DNA of 64,000 nucleotides from Bacillus amyloliquefaciens DSM 7 = ATCC 23350 (GCF_000196735.1 NC_014551.1:1111001-1175000); one strand, 5' to 3'. Positions 8,183-17,968 are shown, counted from the first letter of the stretch. Numbers and translations are program-made. The notes: generated by a model not told the origin, from the letters alone.

Positions 8183-8378
8183 TGTAAGCACCTCATTTGT
8201 TTTTAAAATGAAGACTTATGGGTCTGCTTAATCATTCCTGGGACAAACACCTCATTTGATTATTTCATCATGATTGAAGAACATCATCAAAGCAGTGTGT
8301 GAAGAAATTGTAAGCATAGGACATGTTGATTTTCATCCAACTGTTCAAAGACGTCTTTTATAAACACCTCATTTTCAG
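8183..8378. repeat. Short dispersed direct-repeat array upstream of ecsA
   Basis: CACCTCATTT recurs at 8189, 8248 and 8365 (plus strand), each preceded by (G/A)TAAG or CAAA/TAAA. A diverged copy sharing TTGTAAGCA lies at about 8309-8317. Intervals are 59, about 67 and about 50 bp. CACCTC resembles the anti-Shine-Dalgarno end of 16S rRNA; the complement GAGGTG resembles a ribosome binding site. The rest of the 490-bp gap between hit and ecsA holds only the hit and ecsA promoters. Confidence 0.65.
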
Positions 8379-8469
8379 TTGATTAAAGCTGTTTCCTTCT
8401 ACACGCATTATGATGTCCGAGATCACGATAACTATGCACGCTTTTCACGTGAGAAAAAAAGGGAATCGT

Positions 8470-8498
8470 TTCAAATCAGCCTTTATTTTTGGTACTAT
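8470..8498 (+). promoter_or_regulatory. Candidate promoter of ecsABC
   Basis: TTCAAA (8470-8475), 17-bp spacer, TACTAT (8493-8498), about 30 bp before the ecsA start. Confidence 0.5.
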
Positions 8499-8528
8499 GA
8501 AGAAAAACGAATCAGAAGGGGAGAAATT

Positions 8529-9272
8529 ATGTCTCTGCTATCGGTAAAAGACTTAACCGGCGGTTATACGAGAAACCCGGTTTTAAAAAATGTTTCATTC
8601 ACCCTTGAGCCGAACCAAATCGTCGGGCTCATCGGATTAAACGGCGCGGGCAAAAGCACGACGATCCGGCATATTATCGGTTTAATGGACCCGCATAAAG
8701 GCTCAATCGAGCTGAACGGCAAGACGTTTTCGGAGGATAAGGAAAGCTACCGTTCGCAATTTACGTACATTCCCGAAACACCGGTGCTGTATGAAGAACT
8801 GACGCTCAAAGAGCATTTGGAGCTGACGGCCATGGCGTACGGCCTTTCCAAAGAAACGCTTGAAAAAAGGCTTCCTCCGCTTTTGAAGGAATTCAGAATG
8901 GAAAAAAGGCTGAAATGGTTTCCCGCTCACTTTTCCAAAGGGATGAAGCAGAAAGTCATGATCATGTGCGCATTTCTCGCAGAGCCTTCGCTTTATATCA
9001 TTGACGAGCCGTTTCTCGGGCTTGACCCGCTTGCGATCAATGCTTTATTAGAGCGGATGGACGCCGCGAAAAAAGCCGGATCAACCGTCCTGATGTCAAC
9101 GCATATACTGGCTACGGCAGAGCGCTACTGTGACGCTTTCATCATTTTACATAACGGCGAAGTGCGGGCAAGCGGCACACTGGAAGAACTGAGAGAGCAG
9201 TTCGGCATGAGAGACGCCGCTCTTGATGACTTGTATATTGAATTGACAAAGGAAGACGCCGGCCATGAATAA
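8529..9272 (+). CDS. ecsA: ABC transporter ATPase EcsA
   Basis: 247-residue ATP-binding subunit of the Ecs exporter. Walker A GLNGAGKST is at residues 36-44, an FSKGMKQKV signature stands in for LSGGQ, Walker B is LYIIDEPFLGLD, and the H-loop His is in MSTHIL. The ATG at 8529 follows AAGGGGAGA; the frame is open 150 nt upstream but that part has no ribosome binding site. In B. subtilis Ecs is needed for normal exoprotein secretion, competence and sporulation, and acts with the protease RasP on peptide clearance. It overlaps ecsB by 8 nt. Confidence 0.95.
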   Translation: MSLLSVKDLTGGYTRNPVLKNVSFTLEPNQIVGLIGLNGAGKSTTIRHIIGLMDPHKGSIELNGKTFSEDKESYRSQFTYIPETPVLYEELTLKEHLELTAMAYGLSKETLEKRLPPLLKEFRMEKRLKWFPAHFSKGMKQKVMIMCAFLAEPSLYIIDEPFLGLDPLAINALLERMDAAKKAGSTVLMSTHILATAERYCDAFIILHNGEVRASGTLEELREQFGMRDAALDDLYIELTKEDAGHE

Positions 9273-10491
9273 TATGTCTAGTATTTGGCAGTCCCGGCTT
9301 GAGGAGCATATAAAGGAAACAAGAATGTATATGAAATATATGCTCAATGATCATCTCGTCATTGTGCTGATCTTTTTTATCGCCGGCGCGGCGAGCTGGT
9401 ACAGCAAATGGGTCAAAGACATTCCCGATCATTTCCCGTCATTTTGGGTGATGGCGGTGCTCTTTTCATTTGTGCTGACGGGCTCATACGTCCGGACGCT
9501 GTTAAAGGAAGCGGATCTCGTGTTCCTGCTGCCGCTTGAACCGAAAATGGGGACATACTTTAAGCATTCATTCAAGTACAGCTATCTGTCACAGCTGTTT
9601 CCGCTTTTCGCTCTGTCGCTTGTGTGCATGCCTCTGTTTTTCGCTGTAAGCCCGGGAGCGTCACTTACGTCGTATGCCGCCGTTTTTATTCAGATGCTGG
9701 CGGTAAAAGCATGGAATCAGGCCATGGAGTGGCGGATGACATTTATGAATGACAGAAGCATGAAAATGACGGATGCGATCATACGCTTTATCTGTAATAT
9801 GCTGCTTTTATACTTCATTTTGCAATCGTTTTATCTGTACGCTGCCGCCGTCTACATTGTGATGGCCGGTCTTTATGTGTATTTCACATCTGCCGCGAAA
9901 CATAAATCGTTAAAATGGGAAGCTCATATTGAATATGAATTAAGAAGGAAGCAGCGGTTTTACAGAATCGCCAATCTGTTTACCGATGTGCCTCACCTGA
10001 AGAAACAGGCAAAACGCCGGGCGTATCTCGACTTCTTGCTCAGAATGATTCCGTTTGAACAGCGGAAAACGTTCTCATATATGTATGCGCGGGCCTTTCT
10101 TCGTTCAAATGATTATCTCGGCATTCAAGTCAGGCTCACGATTATTTTTATTCTGATAATTATGCTCGTTTCCGCCAATCCGTGGATAACGGCGGCGTTA
10201 ACCGTATTTACCGTCTTTATTACGGGGATACAGCTTTTGCCGCTGTTCGGGCATTTTCATCATCTTTCTTTACAGGAGCTTTACCCGGTCAATCAGAAAG
10301 CGAAGCTGCAAAGTTTCTTTTCCCTGATGAAATCGGTGCTAACCGTGCAGGCATTGCTGTTCACGGCAGCGTCGGCCTATGCCGCGGGAGTCAGCGGGGC
10401 GCTTTATGCCGCTATCGCTTCAGCCGTTCTGATCTTTGTGATTATGCCTTCGTATATGGGAGGCAGATTGAAAAAATACGGCAAGCTGTAA
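9265..10491 (+). CDS. ecsB: ABC transporter membrane subunit EcsB
   Basis: 408-residue polytopic membrane subunit of Ecs. Hydrophobic segments lie at about residues 30-47, 57-75, 104-145, 170-210 and 290-400. A long basic cytoplasmic loop lies at about 215-280 (KAKRRAYLDFLLRMIPFEQRK). ATG at 9265 overlaps the last 8 nt of ecsA, implying translational coupling; a second in-frame ATG follows three codons later. The sequence clearly matches B. subtilis EcsB. Confidence 0.94.
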   Translation: MNNMSSIWQSRLEEHIKETRMYMKYMLNDHLVIVLIFFIAGAASWYSKWVKDIPDHFPSFWVMAVLFSFVLTGSYVRTLLKEADLVFLLPLEPKMGTYFKHSFKYSYLSQLFPLFALSLVCMPLFFAVSPGASLTSYAAVFIQMLAVKAWNQAMEWRMTFMNDRSMKMTDAIIRFICNMLLLYFILQSFYLYAAAVYIVMAGLYVYFTSAAKHKSLKWEAHIEYELRRKQRFYRIANLFTDVPHLKKQAKRRAYLDFLLRMIPFEQRKTFSYMYARAFLRSNDYLGIQVRLTIIFILIIMLVSANPWITAALTVFTVFITGIQLLPLFGHFHHLSLQELYPVNQKAKLQSFFSLMKSVLTVQALLFTAASAYAAGVSGALYAAIASAVLIFVIMPSYMGGRLKKYGKL

Positions 10492-10534
10492 TCAATCGGG
10501 TTTTTGAAACCTATAGCGAAAGAAGGAGACGCAG

Positions 10535-11239
10535 ATGACCGGCGATCAGCAGCTGATACATGAAGCCTTGCAATGGAAAGCGCGTTTTTTGCGTAAGGAT
10601 TCGATGCTCGAACGTTTTTCTAAAGGAATGCAGGCGAAAATAAATGAGCGGATTCCCGAAAAAATTCATACCGTTATCACAGAAAGCATCAAAAAAATGA
10701 CCGAAGCAACAATGGCGGGTTCAAATCTGGCAAAAAGCAATCGGGATACAAACGGTATGACCCTTTCAGAAAAAGATGCCCTGGCCAGACAAACCATCGC
10801 ATCATACCAGAAGGTCGCGGCAGCCGAGGGTATCGGTACGGGGGCTGGCGGAATTTTTTTAGGAATGGCTGATTTTCCTTTGCTGTTGTCGATTAAAATG
10901 AAATGCCTGTTCGATCTTGCCTCCATTTACGGCTTTGATGTGAGTGATAGAGATGAACGATTGTTTTTGCTGTTTATTTTTCAGCTTGCTTTCTCAAGCG
11001 GTGAACGGCGGAAACACATATACTCGATTATTGAACATTGGGATTCAAAAAAGCATGATGTCGATTGGAGAGTTTTTCAGCAGGAATACCGCGATTATCT
11101 GGACGTGGTGAAATTGTTTCAGCTTTTGCCGGTCGTCGGAGCAGCCGTGGGCGGAGCGGCCAATTATAAACTGCTGTCACAGCTAGGCGAGACGGCAAGG
11201 CATGTTTTTCATTTAAGAATTACAGCAGCCGGTACGTAA
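10535..11239 (+). CDS. ecsC: EcsC family protein
   Basis: 234-residue protein, third gene of the ecs operon, starting 44 nt after ecsB with GAAGGAG before ATG. The EcsC domain includes the Gly-rich stretch AAAEGIGTGAGGIFLGMADF (about residues 93-112) and a second Gly-rich hydrophobic region (LLPVVGAAVGGAAN), suggesting membrane association. In B. subtilis EcsC is dispensable for the secretion role of EcsAB and its function is unknown. Its stop lies in the loop of the terminator. Confidence 0.92.
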   Translation: MTGDQQLIHEALQWKARFLRKDSMLERFSKGMQAKINERIPEKIHTVITESIKKMTEATMAGSNLAKSNRDTNGMTLSEKDALARQTIASYQKVAAAEGIGTGAGGIFLGMADFPLLLSIKMKCLFDLASIYGFDVSDRDERLFLLFIFQLAFSSGERRKHIYSIIEHWDSKKHDVDWRVFQQEYRDYLDVVKLFQLLPVVGAAVGGAANYKLLSQLGETARHVFHLRITAAGT

Positions 11240-11257
11240 TGTACCGGCTGTTTTTTT
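11223..11257 (+). terminator. Terminator of ecsABC
   Basis: CAGCCGGTAC / GTACCGGCTG perfect stem followed by TTTTTTT. The ecsC TAA is in the loop. Confidence 0.88.
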
Positions 11258-11261
11258 ATGC

Positions 11262-12449
11262 CTAGCGGCGGTAGCTCACCGCGGCGCCGATAAGCACCTT
11301 GGCGGCCGTCAGCATCGCTTTTTCATTAAAATCAAATTTCGGGTGATGATGAGGATAAATAGATTCCGCATTTTCTAAAGCGGCGCCCGTAAAGAAAAAT
11401 GCGCCTTTCGTATGCTGCAGATAATATGAAAAGTCTTCTCCCGCCATCTGCGGCTCTCCTTCAACGACTTTTGTGACGCCGTCTGTTTCCGCTGCGGCAG
11501 CAGCCGCGTGCGCCGCTTCCTCAGGGTGATTCACGACAGCGGGGTAGCCGCGTTTGAAACGATATTCATAAGAAGCGGAGTGCATGGCGCAGATTCCTTT
11601 GACGACGGCTTCTATTTCTGCTTCGAGCAGGCTGCGCACCTCTTCGTCAAACGAGCGGACGGTGCCGGTTATGACTGCGTGATCCGCAATCGCATTAAAC
11701 GGATTTTCAGCGACGAACGAGCCGGCTGAGATGACGGCCGGGTGCATGGGGTTTACCCGCCGGCTCACAATATGCTGAAGGGCGGTGACGATTTGTGAGC
11801 CGATTAAAACGGCGTCCTTCGTATCGTGAGGGATCGCGCCGTGACCGCCTTTTCCGATGACTTTAATCGTAAATCCGTCAGCGGCGGCCATCACTGCGCC
11901 CGGGCGGCATAAAACCGTTCCGACGGGTTCAGTCGCCCAAAGGTGCGTGCCGAAAATGGCGTCGACATGTTCGAGGCAGCCGTCTTCAATCATTGATTTT
12001 GCTCCGCCGGGAGATAATTCTTCGGCGTGCTGGTGGATCATCACAAATGACCCTTTCAGGTTTTCCCGGTTGCGGGAAAGCACTTTTCCGACCGCAAGCA
12101 GAGCTGCCGTATGGCCGTCGTGCCCGCAGGCGTGCATGACGCCGGGGATTTGTGAAGCATAGGGCGCATCTTTTTCATCCTGTATAGGCAAAGCGTCAAA
12201 ATCAGCCCTGAGCGCGACAGCCGGTCCCGGTTCACTGCCTTCAATATAGGCTGTGACTCCGTTTCCTCCGACATTCGTCCGGATGGGAACGCCGAGTTTT
12301 TCATAAAACGATGCGATGAACGCCGGTGTTTTTTTCTCTTTAAAGGAAAGCTCGGGATTCATGTGAAGGTGACGCCTGATTTCAACCATTTCCTCATACA
12401 GGCCGTCAAGCTCGGCGTATAAGCTTTTTTGAAGTGCCGTTAATGTCAA
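11262..12449 (-). CDS. yhaA: M20-family amidohydrolase YhaA
   Basis: 395-residue metal-dependent amidohydrolase of the M20D aminoacylase group. Zn-binding motifs are HACGHDGH (about residue 107), an EE pair in QHAEELSPGG, and a C-terminal His in YPHHHPKF. The dimerisation motif GKGGHGAIPH is present. Likely substrates are N-acyl amino acids. The start is TTG with GAGGGGG 9 nt upstream. It lies 67 nt downstream of yhfA on the same strand, so the two may be co-transcribed. Confidence 0.9.
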   Translation of the reverse strand: MTLTALQKSLYAELDGLYEEMVEIRRHLHMNPELSFKEKKTPAFIASFYEKLGVPIRTNVGGNGVTAYIEGSEPGPAVALRADFDALPIQDEKDAPYASQIPGVMHACGHDGHTAALLAVGKVLSRNRENLKGSFVMIHQHAEELSPGGAKSMIEDGCLEHVDAIFGTHLWATEPVGTVLCRPGAVMAAADGFTIKVIGKGGHGAIPHDTKDAVLIGSQIVTALQHIVSRRVNPMHPAVISAGSFVAENPFNAIADHAVITGTVRSFDEEVRSLLEAEIEAVVKGICAMHSASYEYRFKRGYPAVVNHPEEAAHAAAAAAETDGVTKVVEGEPQMAGEDFSYYLQHTKGAFFFTGAALENAESIYPHHHPKFDFNEKAMLTAAKVLIGAAVSYRR

Positions 12450-12516
12450 AGCGATGCCCCCTCGTCTGCTTTTCCCATGATTGTATAGAAAATGTCAGAA
12501 GATTTCAATCTTTTTG

Positions 12517-13902
12517 CTAAGGGAGAATGATGATGGCGGCGATCGTTGTGACGACAAGTCCGGCCGCCACCGGAATAAAGTTTTTCCTGGCAAGCTCAAA
12601 CGGATCAACTTTACAAATAGCCGCAGCGGGGATAAGCGCCCAAGGGACCAATGTTCCGCCCCCGACCCAGATCGCTGAAATCTGCCCCAGCGCCGTTAAA
12701 ACGGCCGGGTCCGTATGAAGCGCGGCGGAAAATAGTTTTGCCATCGAGCCTGCAAGAGATATCCCGGAAAAGCCTGAACCGTCAAGCCCTGTAATCGCAC
12801 CGACTGCGGTGAGGGCGATGCCGGCGAATTCCCCGGACATCGGAAAGGAATGGGACAGCGCCAGCCCGAGGTCATTGACGATCCCCGCAGATCCCTGCGG
12901 CAGAGGGGTGTTCAAAATACTTTTAAACCCCGCGTCACCGAGATAAAAGAAAGCCGCGATCGGAATGACGGGGCCGAATACTTTAAAGCCGAATTGAAAA
13001 CCGCCGATAAAATACTCAGTGATCTTTTCTAAATGCCGCTGCTTATGAACAATGAAATGAATGATCAGGAGGATGCCGATCGCAGTCCCCCCGACGAGTG
13101 CCGTCGCGTCATTTCCTTGCAGGCGGTATACGAGCATGCAAATAATATCGGCAAGAAAAACAATCGGAATGAAAACCGCCAGGATGACCCTGAGTTTTTT
13201 CGGAAGATACATACTTGTGTCCAAAGAACCGGAGCTGTAAAAGGAGAGGGGGGCCTGCGTTTTTTTTCGTTCCCGCATGATGAGAAAAAAAGCGGTGACT
13301 GTCGTCGTTATCCCCATGATCAAAACGAGCGGAATACTCGCCTGCATGACATCGCCCACAGGAACTCCGGCGGCATCGGCTGTCAATTTCGGCGCCGCCT
13401 GAATGACGTAATCACCTGATAAAGCGAATCCATGGCCGAACAGGTTCATCGCCATTGCTGCGGCGATCGGAGAAAGACCCGCCCGGATCGCTGCGGGAAG
13501 CAGCACTGCGCCGATCAGCGCCACCCCTGGTGACGGCCAGAAAAAAAGAGAAATGGCAAACATCAGTCCGCCGATGACCCAATACGCGACAGCCGGCCCT
13601 TTCATCAGCTTCGCAAATGGAGAAATCATCGCTTCATTAATACCTGTTTTGGTCAAAATGCCGCTCATCGCCACGATAAAACAAATAATAAAAATCGTCG
13701 GCAGCAATTCCCCGGCGGCATACGTGAAGCTGTGAAACAGGCTGCTGACCGAAGCGGAGAATGAATGCGTCGTCCATAGCGCAATCACAAAAATACCGGC
13801 AAGTGAAATAAAGGTTGTATCTTTTCTGAGAAGCATAAAAACGATAATGGCTGCGATAAAAGCAACATAAAGCAGATGTATCGAGTAGACGCCGATCCCC
13901 AA
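12517..13902 (-). CDS. yhfA: Putative ion-driven transporter YhfA
   Basis: 461-residue membrane protein with about 11-12 hydrophobic segments, of the ion-transporter superfamily (resembling dicarboxylate/gluconate-type permeases). Repeated Gly/Ser-rich re-entrant-like stretches occur, e.g. FGHGFALSGDY and ISAIWVGGGTLVPW. A TTG start at 13902 gives 8-nt spacing from GGAG; the GTG three codons earlier overlaps that site and is the alternative. Substrate unknown; the downstream amidohydrolase suggests import of an acylated amino acid or peptide, which is inference. Confidence 0.82.
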   Translation of the reverse strand: MGIGVYSIHLLYVAFIAAIIVFMLLRKDTTFISLAGIFVIALWTTHSFSASVSSLFHSFTYAAGELLPTIFIICFIVAMSGILTKTGINEAMISPFAKLMKGPAVAYWVIGGLMFAISLFFWPSPGVALIGAVLLPAAIRAGLSPIAAAMAMNLFGHGFALSGDYVIQAAPKLTADAAGVPVGDVMQASIPLVLIMGITTTVTAFFLIMRERKKTQAPLSFYSSGSLDTSMYLPKKLRVILAVFIPIVFLADIICMLVYRLQGNDATALVGGTAIGILLIIHFIVHKQRHLEKITEYFIGGFQFGFKVFGPVIPIAAFFYLGDAGFKSILNTPLPQGSAGIVNDLGLALSHSFPMSGEFAGIALTAVGAITGLDGSGFSGISLAGSMAKLFSAALHTDPAVLTALGQISAIWVGGGTLVPWALIPAAAICKVDPFELARKNFIPVAAGLVVTTIAAIIILP

Positions 13903-13989
13903 TTGAACCACTCCGTTTATAAATAGGATTGCTACAGGTTATTCATAGGCGGGCGGAAGGTGCAAAGAAGGAAGCTGAAAATCGGGACA

Positions 13990-14015
13990 AAAAAAAGCCG
14001 GAGAATCTCCGGCGG
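13990..14015 (-). terminator. Terminator of hmoB
   Basis: GCCGGAG/CTCCGGC stem followed on the minus strand by an eight-base T-run. Confidence 0.85.
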
Positions 14016-14017
14016 TT

Positions 14018-14545
<528 letters not shown>

Positions 14546-14584
14546 TCAAAAGAGTGGTATAAGTTTCTATTGGCGACTCATTCT

Positions 14585-14615
14585 GACATAAATCGAAACA
14601 ATATTTCCCATACTA
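14585..14615 (+). promoter_or_regulatory. Candidate sigma-G promoter of pbpF
   Basis: GACATA (14585-14590), 18-bp spacer, CATACTA (14609-14615), close to the forespore sigma-G consensus. B. subtilis pbpF is known to be expressed in the forespore, which fits. Confidence 0.6.
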
Positions 14616-14640
14616 CAAGTTAAGAAAGGCGAGGTGACTT

Positions 14641-16782
14641 ATGCTGAAAAAGAAAAAAAGATTCTTTATTCCGGCTGTAATTGCAGCGGCAACCGCTTTT
14701 CTCGCGTTAATCGGATACATTATCATTATATTTCTCGGCCATTATGTCATCGATGAAAAGAAGTTAATACTGCACGCATCTTCAAAAATCGTCGATCAAA
14801 ACGGTGATGAAATCGCGAGCCTTTATACGGAAAACCGCGAACCGGTATCCATTCAGGAGGTTCCGGAAGATGTGAGAGATGCGTTTATCGCCGTTGAAGA
14901 TAAACGGTTTTACGAACATCACGGCATTGATGTGAAGTCTGTCGGTCGGGCGGTGTTCCGGGATGTTTTAGCAGGCGGCAAGGTGGAGGGCGGAAGCACG
15001 ATCACCCAGCAGCTGGCGAAAAACATTTTTCTGACTAATGATAAAACATTTTTGCGCAAGACAAAAGAAGTCATCATTGCCATCAATCTTGAGCGTGATT
15101 ACAGCAAGGATAAGCTGCTTGAAATGTACCTGAACCAGCTCTATTTCGGCCATGGCGTTTACGGCATTCAAGCCGCGTCTCACTACTACTTTAATAAAGA
15201 AGTAAAAGATTTAACCGTTGCAGAAGGCGCCGTTCTGGCAGCCATACCGAAGGCGCCATCCCTTTATTCGCCGATTCAGCATCCCGGCAAAAATAAAGAA
15301 CGGCGCGATACGATTCTTTCCATGATGAACGATCAAGGCTATATCAGCGCCAAAGAAGCCGTCAGAGCCCAGGGCAGGACATTGGGGCTTAATGTCAAGA
15401 AAACATCTGAAACGCCTTGGTTTGACAGTTATATCGATCTTGTCATCAAGGAGGCGGAATCCCGTTATTCGATGTCAGGAGAACAGCTTCTTCAAGGCGG
15501 CTATACGATCCGGACTTCGCTTGATTCCAAGCTGCAGAAAACGGCATACACACTAATGAGGGAAAACGGCTATTTTCCGGGGACGGATCAGGCGGCAGAG
15601 GGAAGCGCCGTCTTTATTGATAATAAAACCGGAGGCGTCCGCGCGGCGGTCGGCGGGCGCGACTACGTGACAAAAGGATACAACAGGGTAACTGCGCCGC
15701 GGCAGCCGGGCTCAACGTTTAAGCCGCTTGCCGTATACGGGCCCGCCATGCAGGAAGACAAGTTCAAACCGTATTCGCTTCTTCAAGACAAACTGCAGTC
15801 TTACGACGGGTATGAACCGAAAAATTATGGCGGGCAGTACAAGGGGCAAGTGACGATGCAGGACGCGATCACATACAGCATAAATGCGCCCGCTGTCTGG
15901 ACATTGAAGCAGATCGGCGTGGATACGGGAAAATCGTATCTTGATAAAAACGGCATAAACATTTCTGACAACGGGCTCGCGATTGCGCTTGGCGGTCTGT
16001 CAGAAGGCGTCACCCCGCTTCAGCTTGCCGGAGCTTATCATACCTTTGCGGCGAACGGAATGTATACGAAGCCATTTTTTATTGAGAAAATCACGGACGA
16101 AGACGGAGAAACGATATCCGGGCCTAAAAACGGCAAAACGCGCGTCTTCAGCGGACAGACCGCATGGAATATGACGAGAATGCTTCAGCAGGTCGTAAAA
16201 GAAGGAACCGCTTCACAAGGAAGCTATCAAGGCGACATGGCGGGGAAAACCGGCACGACGTCATTTACCGGCGTCCCCGGTGCCACGAAGGACGCCTGGT
16301 TTGCGGGATACACTCCCGGACTGACGGGAGCCATTTGGATGGGCTATGACAAAACGGATAAAACCCATTACCTGAAAGGCGGAAGCCAGTACCCGGTCCG
16401 GCTCTTTAAAGATATCGTCACAAAAGCGGAAGAAAGCGGCAAAACATTCAAAAAGCCTGAAAATGTGAAAGAACTGGGCAGTCCGATTGAGCTTAAGGCG
16501 GTGAAGTCCCTGTCGGCCCGTTATACATTTAAGGCGATGGGATTGATTACGATTCAATTAAAATGGGATGCTCAAAAGGATGATCGGGTTGTTTACCGAA
16601 TATATGAAAAGAAAGACGGAAAAGACAAGCTTCTGGATTCGGTGAAAGGAAAAGGCAGCTTTGACATTCCGTACGCCAATCTGTTCTCAGGGGCTTCATA
16701 CAAGGTCGTTCCATATAATACACAGACGAATCAAGAAGGAGAGGGAACGGAATACGTTCAGCCGAAGCTTTTTTCTTCTTAA
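14641..16782 (+). CDS. pbpF: Class A penicillin-binding protein PbpF (PBP2c)
   Basis: 713-residue bifunctional peptidoglycan synthase. A cytoplasmic basic head and one membrane segment (about 10-33) are followed by the GT51 glycosyltransferase domain (about 60-240) with catalytic E86 in AVEDKRFYEHHG and GGSTITQQLAKN. The transpeptidase domain (about 300-580) has S358-T-F-K361, SIN in TYSINAPA, and KTGTT. A C-terminal fibronectin-like tail follows. In B. subtilis PBP2c contributes to germ-cell-wall synthesis in the forespore. GGTGA lies close before ATG. Confidence 0.96.
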   Translation: MLKKKKRFFIPAVIAAATAFLALIGYIIIIFLGHYVIDEKKLILHASSKIVDQNGDEIASLYTENREPVSIQEVPEDVRDAFIAVEDKRFYEHHGIDVKSVGRAVFRDVLAGGKVEGGSTITQQLAKNIFLTNDKTFLRKTKEVIIAINLERDYSKDKLLEMYLNQLYFGHGVYGIQAASHYYFNKEVKDLTVAEGAVLAAIPKAPSLYSPIQHPGKNKERRDTILSMMNDQGYISAKEAVRAQGRTLGLNVKKTSETPWFDSYIDLVIKEAESRYSMSGEQLLQGGYTIRTSLDSKLQKTAYTLMRENGYFPGTDQAAEGSAVFIDNKTGGVRAAVGGRDYVTKGYNRVTAPRQPGSTFKPLAVYGPAMQEDKFKPYSLLQDKLQSYDGYEPKNYGGQYKGQVTMQDAITYSINAPAVWTLKQIGVDTGKSYLDKNGINISDNGLAIALGGLSEGVTPLQLAGAYHTFAANGMYTKPFFIEKITDEDGETISGPKNGKTRVFSGQTAWNMTRMLQQVVKEGTASQGSYQGDMAGKTGTTSFTGVPGATKDAWFAGYTPGLTGAIWMGYDKTDKTHYLKGGSQYPVRLFKDIVTKAEESGKTFKKPENVKELGSPIELKAVKSLSARYTFKAMGLITIQLKWDAQKDDRVVYRIYEKKDGKDKLLDSVKGKGSFDIPYANLFSGASYKVVPYNTQTNQEGEGTEYVQPKLFSS

Positions 16783-16822
16783 ATAATGAATTCGGCGATT
16801 TTTTGAACATTAAGCCTCAATT

Positions 16823-16851
16823 CTATACCATTTTGAAAAAACAAGGTATAG
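16823..16851 (+). promoter_or_regulatory. Dyad and -10 element upstream of hemE
   Basis: CTATACC (16823-16829), 15-base A-rich loop, GGTATAG (16845-16851) form a perfect 7-bp inverted repeat. The right arm contains TATAGT (16847-16852), a plausible -10 for the hem operon. It may be an operator or a coincidental repeat; no known regulator site is recognised. Confidence 0.4.
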
Positions 16852-16906
16852 TGTAATGGGCGAAGAACACGAACGTATGGTTGCAGGAGGAAAGGTGGAA
16901 ATTCAG

Positions 16907-17968
16907 ATGAGTAAACGAGAAGCGTTTAATGATACGTTTTTAAAAGCGGCACGGGGAGAAAAAGCGGGTCACGTCCCTGTCTGGTACATGAGACAGGCGG
17001 GGAGGTCGCAGCCGGAATACCGCAAGCTGAAGGAAAAGTACGGCCTGGTTGAAATTACGCATCAGCCCGAGCTGTGCGCGTATGTGACAAGACTCCCGGT
17101 CGAGCAGTACGGAGTGGACGCTGCCATTTTATATAAAGATATTATGACGCCGCTTCCTTATATCGGAGTGGATGTTGAAATTAAAAACGGAATCGGGCCG
17201 GTGATCGATCAGCCGGTGCGCTCTGCTGCGGATATTGACAAGCTCGGCGAACTGAATCCCGAACAGGATGTTCCTTACGTGCTGGAAACGATCCGATTAC
17301 TCGTAAACGAACAGCTGAATGTCCCGCTCATCGGTTTTTCGGGAGCGCCTTTTACGCTGGCCAGTTATATGATTGAAGGCGGGCCTTCTAAAAATTACAA
17401 CAAAACAAAAGCGTTTATGCACAGTATGCCGCAAGCGTGGCAGATGCTGATGGACAAGCTCGCGGACATGATTATCGTTTATGCGAAAGCGCAGATTAAC
17501 GCCGGCGCGAAAGCCATTCAGATTTTTGATTCATGGGTCGGCGCGCTGAACCGCGAAGATTACCGGATGTATATCAAACCGGTGATGGACAGAATTTTCC
17601 GGGAGCTTTCAGCAGAACAAGTTCCGCTGATCATGTTCGGCGTAGGCGCAAGCCATCTGGCCGGAGATTGGCATGACCTTCCTCTTGACGTTGTCGGTCT
17701 TGATTGGAGACTCAGCATAGATGACGCCAGAAAACAAGGCATCACAAAAACGGTTCAGGGCAACCTTGATCCGTCGCTTCTTCTTGCGCCTTGGGAAGTC
17801 ATCGAGGAAAAAGCGAAAGCGATACTTGATCAGGGCATGAAAACGGACCGGTTTATTTTCAATTTAGGACACGGCGTATTCCCTGATGTAAATCCGGATA
17901 CGCTGAAAAAGCTGACGGCGTTTGTGCATGAATACTCCGCAGCCAAAAAAACGGAACGATCTTCCTGA
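16907..17968 (+). CDS. hemE: Uroporphyrinogen decarboxylase HemE
   Basis: 353-residue cytosolic enzyme that removes four carboxyl groups from uroporphyrinogen III to give coproporphyrinogen III. Signature motifs [17 protein letters not shown] (about residues 23-39) and [13 protein letters not shown] are intact. The ATG at 16907 gives the MSKREAFND start seen in Bacillus, with GGTGG upstream; the frame is open to 16856 but without a ribosome binding site at that start. First gene of hemEHY, 75 nt before hemH. Confidence 0.97.
   Translation: MSKREAFNDTFLKAARGEKAGHVPVWYMRQAGRSQPEYRKLKEKYGLVEITHQPELCAYVTRLPVEQYGVDAAILYKDIMTPLPYIGVDVEIKNGIGPVIDQPVRSAADIDKLGELNPEQDVPYVLETIRLLVNEQLNVPLIGFSGAPFTLASYMIEGGPSKNYNKTKAFMHSMPQAWQMLMDKLADMIIVYAKAQINAGAKAIQIFDSWVGALNREDYRMYIKPVMDRIFRELSAEQVPLIMFGVGASHLAGDWHDLPLDVVGLDWRLSIDDARKQGITKTVQGNLDPSLLLAPWEVIEEKAKAILDQGMKTDRFIFNLGHGVFPDVNPDTLKKLTAFVHEYSAAKKTERSS

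Larger units (their letters stand above)
8101..8390 (-). ncRNA. Candidate minus-strand small RNA in the hit-ecsA gap
   Basis: A strong intrinsic terminator on the minus strand (CAGGATGAACG, six-base loop, CGTTCATCCTG, then TTTTTTG; 8139-8101) lies upstream of hit, which has its own promoter below it. Something transcribed leftward from about 8390 must therefore end here, yet there is no gene to end. The predicted transcript carries three copies of AAATGAGGTG(C/T)TT and a diverged fourth. No convincing start promoter was found, so the 5' end and the very existence of the RNA are inferred. Confidence 0.4.

Noticed and set aside
8379-8528. N-terminal extension of EcsA (50 more codons in frame)
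   Set aside because: No ribosome binding site at its ATG, its residues are not like any ABC ATPase, and the family start MSLLSVKDL follows AAGGGGAGA at 8529.
16856-16906. Upstream start for HemE adding 17 residues
   Set aside because: The added residues overlap the predicted promoter, and AAAGGTGGA is placed for ATG 16907.
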